Below are positions 1 through 6,996 of a stretch of DNA of 6,996 nt, piece after piece; the stretch's first letter is position 1; each line of letters starts with the position of its first letter. Position numbers and translations under genes: made by a program. This stretch comes from Burkholderiaceae bacterium. Its GTDB lineage: Bacteria > Pseudomonadota > Gammaproteobacteria > Burkholderiales > Burkholderiaceae_D. The stretch spans positions 1 to 6,996 of the forward strand of contig JAISIS010000087.1 in the NCBI GenBank assembly GCA_031261905.1, in the 5' to 3' direction. The notes beneath the pieces were generated by a model. The model saw nothing but the letters and a program-made list of their open reading frames with translations. It was not told where the DNA came from and ran no database searches.

Positions 1-2340
1 ATTGCCATGCTGTGCGTACCTTCCCGGATGAAAATCGCGAGGGCAGGGCAAAAAGCGCGGCTGGCGCTTCGTTTGGCGGGTGGTTTCCTGTTCGGTTTTT
101 TCTGGGCCGCAGCCTTCGCGTTGTATTACCTCTCTGATGAATTGCCGCGTGAACTGGAAGGCAAAGACATCATCATTACGGGCACCATCCACAGTTTGCC
201 AAAATTATACGATCAGAATAAATCGTTTATATTCAAGGTTGAGCAATCGAAATTTAATGAAAATTATATTATTGTTCCGCCCCGCATCCTGTTGAGCTGG
301 AATGCGGCTTTCCAGCCTGAAAACGCGCCTCCCGTGCCTGATGTGCAGCCGGGATCGCGCTGGCAGCTCAATGTCCGGCTAAGGCGTCCTCATGGCAATG
401 TCAATCCTGATGGCTTTGATTACGAAGTTTGGCTGCTCAAGCAGGGTATCCGGGCTACCGGCTATGTGCGCTACGATGGGAAGGCCGATGTCAAAAACCG
501 TATGCTGGATAATTTTGTGCCGACACCCTGCAATGTGGTCAATCGCGCCAGGAGCCATTTGCGGGAACATATCCGGGCCGCCTTGCCGGATGCGCGTTAC
601 GCGGGTGTGATTGTCGCGCTGGTCATGGGCGACCAGCAGGGGATAGATGCCAGTGACTGGGATCTTTTCAATTGTACCGGCATTTCCCATCTGGTATCCA
701 TTTCCGGGCTGCATATTACCCTGATATCCGGTATGTTTGCCGCTTTCGTCGCCTTTCTGTGGCGGCACTCCTTTTTTACAGGGCTGGCGCTGCCGCTTTT
801 ATTGCCCGCCCGGAAAGTGGCGGCGCTGGCGGGCGCGCTTATGGCGTGCGGGTATGTGCTGCTTGCCGGATTCGGCCTGCCTGCACAACGCACGCTTTAT
901 ATGCTGCTGATTGTTGCCGCCGCGCTCTGGATGGGGCGCGTTACGCGTGTATCGCCAATCCTTTGCGCCGCGCTGGGAGTGGTGCTGCTGGTTGATCCCT
1001 GGGCAGTGCTGTCGCCCGGCTTCTGGCTGTCATTCGGCGCGGTTGGCATTATCCTTTATATTACAGTGGGCCGGAAAAACCGCCTGCCGCCGGATGCCGG
1101 AAAGTCCGCGCGCTGGCGTCAGGCCATGCTGGCGGCTGCACGGACACAGCTTGCCATTACTTTGGGACTGGTGCCGCTGACCCTGCTTTTCTTCGGGCGC
1201 ATCTCGCTGATCAGCCCGCTGGCGAACGCCATTGCCATACCACTGGTCGGCATGGTGGTGACGCCGATGGCGCTGGTGGGCGGTGTGATGCCATCCTTTC
1301 TGGCGCGCTGGCTGCTTGGCGCGGCGCACTGGCTGGTGGAAGTGCTGGCGGCTTTCCTGAATTGGCTTGGCGCATTTTCTTTTGCGGTGTGGAATGCGCC
1401 TCTGCCTTCGGCATGGTGCTTTTTTGTGGCCTTGCTCGGCACTTTATGGATGCTGGCGCCGCGTGGATGGCCAGCCAGATGGCTGGGGTTGCCATGCTGG
1501 TTTCCGCTCTTGCTGGCTGTGCCCGCGCACCCGCCGGAGGGTGAGGCGCAGGCCATTGCGCTGGATACAGGGCAGGGCAGTGCGGTGCTGGTGGAAACGC
1601 GCCATCATCGCATGCTGTATGATACCGGCCCGGCTTACTCGCCCCGGGCGGATGCGGGAACCAGGGTGATCATCCCGTACCTGAACGCGCGCGGGATTGA
1701 TGCGCTGGATGCCGTTGTCATTTCCCACGGCGACAAGGATCACGCCGGTGGGGCGGCTTCGCTGCTTGCGTACCCTGATATTCCGGTCAGACATGTCTAT
1801 TCCCCGCTTAAGCCGGACGATCCTCTATTGGCGCTTGCAAAGAGGCATGACATCTGCCTGGAAGGGCTGGCCTGGGAGTGGGATGGCGTTTCCTTTGAAA
1901 TGCTTGGCCCTACTGAGGCAGGGTTGATGGCGGCCAAGGATAAAAAGCACGCCAACGCGGCAAGCTGTGTCCTTAAAATCACGGCAGGCAGGCACAGTAT
2001 GATCCTGCCGGGTGATATCGGCATCAGGGAAGAGGCGGATTTGCTTGCACGGATGCCTGAAAGGCTAAAGGCCGATATCCTGCTGGCCCCGCATCACGGC
2101 AGCAAAAGCTCTTCTTCACAGCCTTTCCTTGAGGCGGTTGCGCCTTCCCTTGCCATTTTCCAGGCGGGATACCGCAACCGCTACGGGCATCCCCATTCCG
2201 CCGTGTATAAGCGCTACGGTATGCTGGGCGCAACCCGTGTGAGGACAGATGAGGCAGGCGCGGTAATCGTGCGCTTTGGCGATGGCGTGAAGGCAAGCGA
2301 ATGGCGCAAGGAACACGCGCGCTATTGGTATGGGCGGTAA
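1..2340 (+). CDS. comEC: ComEC/Rec2 DNA-uptake channel protein, 5' end probably outside the window
   Basis: ComEC forms the inner-membrane channel that takes single-stranded DNA into the cytoplasm during natural transformation. The frame is open from base 1; the first ATG is at 7 and another is at 28. Numbering from the ATG at 7 (777 residues), a membrane segment lies at about 20-42, then the N-terminal OB-like DUF4131 region with HGNVNPDGFDYE at 129-140. The Competence domain has the hallmark HLVSISGLH at 228-236 and many hydrophobic helices to about 505. The C-terminal metallo-beta-lactamase-like domain starts near DTGQG (520-524) and carries SHGDKDH (573-579) and APHHGSKSSSS (from 694), so the metal-binding motif HxDxDH is intact. 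Homologs usually have one or two more hydrophobic segments before the first helix seen here, so I infer the true start is upstream and the ATG at 7 is internal. No frameshift is seen. No clear terminator follows the stop. Confidence 0.93.
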   Translation: MAMLCVPSRMKIARAGQKARLALRLAGGFLFGFFWAAAFALYYLSDELPRELEGKDIIITGTIHSLPKLYDQNKSFIFKVEQSKFNENYIIVPPRILLSWNAAFQPENAPPVPDVQPGSRWQLNVRLRRPHGNVNPDGFDYEVWLLKQGIRATGYVRYDGKADVKNRMLDNFVPTPCNVVNRARSHLREHIRAALPDARYAGVIVALVMGDQQGIDASDWDLFNCTGISHLVSISGLHITLISGMFAAFVAFLWRHSFFTGLALPLLLPARKVAALAGALMACGYVLLAGFGLPAQRTLYMLLIVAAALWMGRVTRVSPILCAALGVVLLVDPWAVLSPGFWLSFGAVGIILYITVGRKNRLPPDAGKSARWRQAMLAAARTQLAITLGLVPLTLLFFGRISLISPLANAIAIPLVGMVVTPMALVGGVMPSFLARWLLGAAHWLVEVLAAFLNWLGAFSFAVWNAPLPSAWCFFVALLGTLWMLAPRGWPARWLGLPCWFPLLLAVPAHPPEGEAQAIALDTGQGSAVLVETRHHRMLYDTGPAYSPRADAGTRVIIPYLNARGIDALDAVVISHGDKDHAGGAASLLAYPDIPVRHVYSPLKPDDPLLALAKRHDICLEGLAWEWDGVSFEMLGPTEAGLMAAKDKKHANAASCVLKITAGRHSMILPGDIGIREEADLLARMPERLKADILLAPHHGSKSSSSQPFLEAVAPSLAIFQAGYRNRYGHPHSAVYKRYGMLGATRVRTDEAGAVIVRFGDGVKASEWRKEHARYWYGR

Positions 2341-2365
2341 GGGGGTAATCTGGCGCGATCCTGAT

Positions 2366-2393
2366 TTGACATTTTGATATGTATCCTTATAAT
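2366..2393 (+). promoter_or_regulatory. Consensus sigma-70 promoter of the AbrB/PIN toxin-antitoxin operon
   Basis: A perfect -35 box TTGACA (2366-2371) is followed after 16 nt by a perfect -10 box TATAAT (2388-2393). Transcription would start near 2400, about 28 nt before the antitoxin ATG at 2428. Both hexamers match consensus, so the promoter should be strong when not repressed. TCCTTA half-sites overlap and follow the -10 box (see the operator entry), which fits a strong promoter kept in check by autorepression. The positions and match are seen directly; the activity is inferred. Confidence 0.75.
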
Positions 2394-2413
2394 CAGATAA
2401 TAAGGAATCCTTA
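2384..2413 (+). promoter_or_regulatory. Candidate operator: TAAGGA-A-TCCTTA palindrome plus an extra half-site
   Basis: TAAGGAATCCTTA at 2401-2413 is a perfect 13-nt palindrome with one central base, placed just downstream of the -10 box. A third copy of the half-site, TCCTTA, lies at 2384-2389 and overlaps the start of the -10 box. AbrB/MazE-fold antitoxins commonly bind short palindromes at their own promoter, so this is the natural binding site for the antitoxin encoded at 2428. Binding itself is inferred. Confidence 0.6.
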
Positions 2414-2427
2414 CTTTTGGAATTGCC

Positions 2428-2649
2428 ATGTTAGCCAAACTTACCAGCAAGAATCAGTTGACGTTGCCAAAGGCGATCCTTCAGCAAATTGGGGAGGTGA
2501 CGTATTTTGATGTGCAGACGGACGATGGCAAGATAGTCCTGACGCCTGTCAGGCTTAATGCCGGTGAAAAGGTCAGGCAAAAGCTGCAAAGCCTGGGCAT
2601 TACGGAAAGTGATATTGAGGATGCCATCGCGTTTTCCAGGAAAGGCTAA
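2428..2649 (+). CDS. AbrB/SpoVT-fold antitoxin of a PIN-type toxin-antitoxin module
   Basis: A 73-residue protein with a swapped-hairpin AbrB/MazE-type DNA-binding domain at about 1-45 (LTSKNQLTLPKAILQQIG, then a strand ending KIVLTPVR). The acidic, helical tail at about 46-73 (EKVRQKLQSLGITESDIEDAI) is the part that normally wraps the toxin. It should bind and neutralise the PIN protein encoded next and repress its own promoter. The ATG at 2428 has only a weak upstream GGAA (2419-2422), but it gives the canonical N-terminus. The stop codon TAA abuts the ATG of the toxin with no gap, the usual antitoxin-first order. Family assignment rests on motif and context; the cognate pairing is inferred from adjacency. 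Confidence 0.85.
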   Translation: MLAKLTSKNQLTLPKAILQQIGEVTYFDVQTDDGKIVLTPVRLNAGEKVRQKLQSLGITESDIEDAIAFSRKG

Positions 2650-3072
2650 ATGAATCCATTGCGTGTGGTGCTGGATACAAATTGCCTTGTCTCGGCACTG
2701 GTTTTTAACCATTCCCGTCTTTCTGCGCTCAGGCGGCACTGGCAGGCATTCCGCTTTGTTCCTGTAGGTTGCAAGGAAACGGTAAGTGAACTGGTGCGGG
2801 TGCTGGCTTACCCTAAATTCAGGCTATCCCGAAATGAGATCGGGCAATTGCTGGAGGATATTCTGCCTTTTCTTGAAACCTGGCCCGTGGTTGGGGCCGA
2901 TGGGCATATTGATGGACTCCGTGATGCGCAGGATGCCGTATTTATCCACCTTGCCCGGCAATCGGGTGCGGATGCGCTGGTTTCCGGCGATGAAGATATC
3001 CTGGCCCTGCAAGGCGCCATTGCCAACTGCAGGATAATCCATCCGGCTGATTTCCTTGCGTCCCTTGGGTGA
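2650..3072 (+). CDS. PIN-domain toxin (probable ribonuclease) of a toxin-antitoxin module
   Basis: A 140-residue PIN-domain protein of the 'putative toxin-antitoxin system toxin component, PIN family' group. PIN toxins are Mg2+/Mn2+-dependent RNases that block growth by cutting tRNA, rRNA or mRNA; the target here cannot be read from sequence. The acidic catalytic set is visible: D9 in VVLDTN, E47 in KETVSEL, D92 and D95 in RDAQDAVF, and D114/D116 in SGDEDIL, so the enzyme looks active. Start choice is supported by a strong AGGAAAGG (2638-2645) inside the end of the antitoxin gene and by the immediate LDTN motif. It is co-transcribed and probably translationally coupled with the antitoxin. No clear terminator is seen after the stop. 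Confidence 0.88.
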   Translation: MNPLRVVLDTNCLVSALVFNHSRLSALRRHWQAFRFVPVGCKETVSELVRVLAYPKFRLSRNEIGQLLEDILPFLETWPVVGADGHIDGLRDAQDAVFIHLARQSGADALVSGDEDILALQGAIANCRIIHPADFLASLG

Positions 3073-3140
3073 TTGAGGGAATGGGTTGGGGGTTTATTGA
3101 TGTTGACATTGCGCCAACCTCAAGCCGCCCATCAATCGGG

Positions 3141-3195
3141 CTGACTATATGGCAGGCATAGCTCTATAACGTAGTATAATAGTAATACGTATTAC
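3141..3195 (+). promoter_or_regulatory. Probable promoter and palindromic operator of the RHH/MazF module
   Basis: Two -10-like boxes lie upstream of the antitoxin: TATAAC (3165-3170), preceded after 18 nt by CTGACT (3141-3146), and TATAAT (3175-3180), which has no good -35 box at normal spacing. GTAATACGTATTAC at 3182-3195 is a perfect 14-nt palindrome, placed between the -10 boxes and the start codon at 3213. Ribbon-helix-helix antitoxins typically bind such palindromes to repress their own operon. The palindrome is certain; which -10 box is used and the binding are inferred. Confidence 0.55.
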
Positions 3196-3212
3196 ATATA
3201 TAGAGGTTTGTT

Positions 3213-3443
3213 ATGCATAAAAAGATGACAATCACACTGGATGAGGCAGTGTATGAAGGGCTTTACAGGCGGGTTGGCAGGCGGAAAATGAGCCAGTTTA
3301 TTGAAGACTTGCTGCGTCCGCATGTACTGGACAGCAGCCTGGATGATGGTTATCGCGCAATGGCGGCTGATAAGGCGCGAGAGGCCGAGGCGGCAGAATG
3401 GGGTAACGCGCTTATTAGGGATATGTCTGATGCGTCGCGGTGA
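3213..3443 (+). CDS. Ribbon-helix-helix (MazE/CopG-like) antitoxin
   Basis: A 76-residue protein. Residues 5-11 (MTITLDE) form the beta strand typical of ribbon-helix-helix proteins, followed by two predicted helices to about 37 (VYEGLYRRVG, then KMSQFIEDLLRPHV). The rest is an acidic, alanine-rich tail (YRAMAADKAREAEAAEWGNALI), the usual toxin-binding segment in antitoxins of MazF partners. It should form a dimer that binds the palindrome upstream and holds the MazF-type toxin inactive. AGAGG at 3202-3206 lies 6 nt before the ATG and supports the start; MTITLD could also begin at the second Met. It overlaps the toxin gene by 14 nt. It does not look like the AbrB-fold MazE of E. coli, so I give no symbol. 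Confidence 0.85.
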   Translation: MHKKMTITLDEAVYEGLYRRVGRRKMSQFIEDLLRPHVLDSSLDDGYRAMAADKAREAEAAEWGNALIRDMSDASR

Positions 3444-3756
3444 GGTATGGTGGGTGACGTTTGACCCTGCTGTCGGAAGTGAAATTAAAAAAAGGCGTCC
3501 CGCTGTCATTGTAAGCAATGATGCAGCCAACAGGAATCTGGAGCGGGTAGTGGTTGTTCCGCTTACCAGCAATACCGACCGCATTTATCCTGGAGAAACA
3601 CTCGTGACGCTTGGCGGGCAAAGCAGCAAGGCGATGGCGGACCAGATCATGACGGCTGATAAGGTACGCCTTGGCGCACAAGCCGGAGCACTATCAAAAG
3701 CAGATATGCAGGCGGTTGAGGATGCCATAAAAGTACATTTGGGATTACCCAAATAA
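3430..3756 (+). CDS. mazF: MazF/PemK-family mRNA interferase toxin
   Basis: A 108-residue endoribonuclease toxin of the MazF/PemK/CcdB fold, which cuts single-stranded RNA at short sequence motifs and stops translation. The family signature is clear: RRGEVWWVTFDPAVGSE at 2-18, KRRPAVIVSND at 21-31 and VVVPLTSN at 41-48. By comparison with E. coli MazF, R23 and T46 match the positions of the catalytic Arg and Thr. The end of the core is DQIMTADKVRL (71-81). The ATG at 3430 is chosen because it starts the MRRGEVW motif and has AGGGA at 3417-3421; the frame is open upstream, but that stretch lies inside the antitoxin gene in another frame. The 14-nt overlap with the antitoxin suggests coupled translation. 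The RNA target cannot be read from sequence. Confidence 0.92.
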   Translation: MRRGEVWWVTFDPAVGSEIKKRRPAVIVSNDAANRNLERVVVVPLTSNTDRIYPGETLVTLGGQSSKAMADQIMTADKVRLGAQAGALSKADMQAVEDAIKVHLGLPK

Positions 3757-3832
3757 GCAGAAGAAAAGAAAATCCAGCATGGTGAGATAGGAAATAATGG
3801 CAAGTTCGGCCTACATGATGCGCAAAAATGAT

Positions 3833-4123
3833 TTAACGCTTGAGCGCGGTATAGAAGTTCTCATGCGAACCCAAGCTGAGTAAAACCAGTTCCTGTGGGT
3901 TATTTTTGCCCGGATGCAAGCGGTAAGCCAGTAACACTTCCTGTTTGTTCACCTTGAATTTATGAACAAACACGCCTGCCAGATCACCTTTCTTTTCCTG
4001 GCCAATCAATGGTGATGAAGCGATTTCCCGGATCGCGCGGTCAACGGTTTCCTTGTCCCTTGCGTGCAGTTTCTTGAGCGAGCGGTCAAATGAAGGCGCA
4101 ATGAGAATTTTCATTCCCGTCAT
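3833..4123 (-). CDS. RelE-superfamily toxin (RelE/ParE family)
   Basis: A 96-residue basic protein of the RelE/ParE toxin superfamily. It has the N-terminal strand-helix-helix (MKILIAPSFDRSLKKL, then DKETVDRAIREI), the turn IGQEKKGDLAGVFVHKFKVNKQEVLLAYRL at about 40-69, and the C-terminal LVLLSLGSHENFY at 79-91. H54 and H87 sit where the RNase YafQ has catalytic histidines, which favours mRNA cleavage over the gyrase poisoning of true ParE; this is inference from a recalled alignment. The gene follows its antitoxin on the minus strand with a 4-nt ATGA overlap (start 4123). An internal Met four residues in (4114) is an alternative start. It faces the MazF module tail to tail, with 76 nt between stop codons and no obvious terminator hairpin. 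Confidence 0.85.
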   Translation of the reverse strand: MTGMKILIAPSFDRSLKKLHARDKETVDRAIREIASSPLIGQEKKGDLAGVFVHKFKVNKQEVLLAYRLHPGKNNPQELVLLSLGSHENFYTALKR

Positions 4124-4341
4124 GCGCCAGGCTGGTATTCAGAAAGTTGGCCTGCGTTGGCCTCCGCAACGGCAAGCAGAGTTTCCTTGATGAAGGGCAA
4201 GGGCAAATCCGGATTGTCCTCACAGGCTTTGCCTAAACGTGCCCAATATTCAATTTGCTTCGTGATAGAACGATGCTCCGCCGTGGCGTGCGGCCTCGCA
4301 AGCTCAATCAACTCATCAGAAAGTTTTAGCGCAACTGACAT
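4120..4341 (-). CDS. ParD-like antitoxin
   Basis: A 73-residue protein matching the ParD_like family (MSVALKLSDELIELAR at 1-16, then EHRSITKQIEYWARLGKACEDNPDLP at 22-47). The N-terminal strand and the following helices fit a ribbon-helix-helix DNA-binding fold, and the C-terminal part (about 48-73) should contact the toxin. The ATG at 4341 is chosen over an in-frame Met further upstream (4431) because it starts the family motif and has a strong AAAGGAA Shine-Dalgarno (plus-strand 4347-4353) about 5 nt away. The stop overlaps the toxin start (ATGA). Despite the ParD-like name, the partner looks like a RelE-type RNase, so the family name should not be read as a gyrase target. Confidence 0.87.
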   Translation of the reverse strand: MSVALKLSDELIELARPHATAEHRSITKQIEYWARLGKACEDNPDLPLPFIKETLLAVAEANAGQLSEYQPGA

Positions 4342-4413
4342 AGTTATTCCTTTGCTATCGGTATGGTAGTAACTTACTCCAAAATGCAGCCATTTGCAAC
4401 CAATGAAATATTT

Positions 4414-4430
4414 TGACAACAAACTTGTCA
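4414..4430. promoter_or_regulatory. Inverted repeat upstream of the ParD-like antitoxin, possible operator
   Basis: TGACAA (4414-4419) and TTGTCA (4425-4430) form a perfect 6-bp inverted repeat with a 5-nt spacer, 73 nt upstream of the antitoxin start on the minus strand. The minus-strand TTGTCA could serve as a -35 box, but no good -10 box follows at 16-18 nt, so the promoter of this module is not located. The spot is right for an autoregulatory operator, though that is only inferred. Confidence 0.35.
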
Positions 4431-4495
4431 TTTTCTTCTAGCCTCGGATGCCTTTTCCGCCTCGTTTCCGGAAGCCCAAAAAATTCACGTCCCCG

Positions 4496-4632
4496 GAGTT
4501 ATTGGCAAAAAATGGCCTCGATAACTCGCAAAATCGACAAAATTTTGTCGATTTTGGCAGTTAACGTGGTTTTTTAGCCTCGTTAAGCGGTAATTTTAAA
4601 AATTGCCAAATTTGCAACACAAATTTTGTGTT
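4496..4632. repeat. Cluster of five adjacent inverted repeats
   Basis: Five hairpin-capable units lie almost back to back. (a) GAGTTAT (4496-4502) pairs with ATAACTC (4521-4527), with GGC/GCC inside. (b) A perfect palindrome spans 4529-4556. (c) TTAACG (4561-4566) pairs with CGTTAA (4581-4586). (d) GGTAATTTT (4589-4597) pairs with AAAATTGCC (4599-4607), with one G-T wobble. (e) AACACAAA (4616-4623) pairs with TTTGTGTT (4625-4632). Pairing was checked base by base. Function is unknown: it could be protein-binding sites, a structured RNA, or remains of a small repeat element. Confidence 0.7.
4529..4556. repeat. Perfect 28-nt palindrome
   Basis: The two 14-nt halves are exact reverse complements with no spacer; the left half is CAAAATCGACAAAA, and the centre is AAAATTTT. 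It lies 233 nt upstream of pyrG and 188 nt upstream of the ParD-like gene. With no loop and an A/T-rich stem it is a poor candidate for an intrinsic terminator, and it looks more like a site for a dimeric DNA-binding protein. Confidence 0.75.
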
Positions 4633-4725
4633 TAAAATCAACGCATTGGAATTAACGCACACTATAGAAGAAGGAAGGCGTCTGATCCGGGGTGGTGCAG
4701 GCAGCTTGAGGTTGGCGCTTGTTAA

Positions 4726-6996
<2,271 letters not shown>

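Noticed and set aside
3103..3108. TTGACA as the -35 box of the RHH/MazF module
   Set aside because: No -10-like hexamer lies 16-18 nt downstream.
3061..3142. Terminator after the PIN toxin (TCCCT/AGGGA, ATTGATG/CATCAAT and GCCC/GGGC pairs)
   Set aside because: Stems are short, loops are long or not followed by a T-run; no convincing terminator.
3301..3429. Longer N-terminus for the MazF toxin
   Set aside because: This stretch is the antitoxin gene read in another frame; the MazF motif and ribosome-binding site point to the ATG at 3430.
4342..4431. Longer N-terminus for the ParD-like antitoxin from 4431
   Set aside because: The extra 30 residues do not resemble the family, and a strong Shine-Dalgarno precedes the ATG at 4341.
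4529..4556. 28-nt palindrome as an intrinsic terminator
   Set aside because: There is no loop, the stem is A/T-rich, and no T-run follows it.
4558..4590. Integron attC-like site (GTTAAGC at 4582-4588 fits GTTRRRY)
   Set aside because: No matching RYYYAAC partner or paired inner boxes at the right spacing, no integrase, and the TA modules are not bounded by such sites.
4669..4709. Short leader peptide after the AGAAGGAAGG sequence
   Set aside because: The only frame is GTG GTG CAG GCA GCT TGA, with poor spacing and no promoter match; too little to call a gene.

Overview
The window looks like chromosome from a Gram-negative, GC-moderate bacterium, most likely a betaproteobacterium of the Nitrosomonadales type. 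The reasons are an LPS-synthesis gene (kdsA), a pyrG-kdsA pair joined by a 4-nt overlap, a KdsA of the Cys-containing metal-dependent type, and a ComEC whose motifs resemble betaproteobacterial homologs. This placement is from recalled family sequences, not from a search.

Layout: (1) 1-2340, + strand, most of comEC, the DNA-uptake channel, with its 5' end probably cut by the window edge. (2) 2341-4431, a compact island of three unrelated type II toxin-antitoxin (TA) modules: AbrB-fold antitoxin plus PIN-domain toxin (+, 2428-3072); ribbon-helix-helix antitoxin plus MazF/PemK toxin (+, 3213-3756); and ParD-like antitoxin plus RelE-superfamily toxin (-, 4341-3833), convergent with the MazF module. 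(3) 4342-4788, a 447-nt gene-free, AT-rich stretch packed with inverted repeats, including a perfect 28-nt palindrome, and ending in the probable pyrG promoter. (4) 4789-6996, + strand, pyrG (CTP synthase, complete) and kdsA (KDO-8-phosphate synthase, cut at the 3' end), overlapping by ATGA.

How the genes fit together: pyrG and kdsA form an operon with a metabolic link, since KdsA leads to KDO and CTP from PyrG is used to activate KDO as CMP-KDO for lipid A-core assembly. The TA modules are each complete and in frame, antitoxin first, with zero gap or short overlaps. Two of them have clear palindromes at their likely promoters, consistent with the usual autoregulation by antitoxin or TA complex. 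All three toxins belong to folds that usually cut RNA. The island appears to be inserted between two housekeeping blocks, but no transposase, integrase, tRNA or attachment site is visible.

I see no convincing new multi-gene system. The parts most worth a second look are the TA cluster and the stacked palindromes at 4496-4632 with the related ACAAA/TTTGT motif that recurs up to the pyrG start codon.
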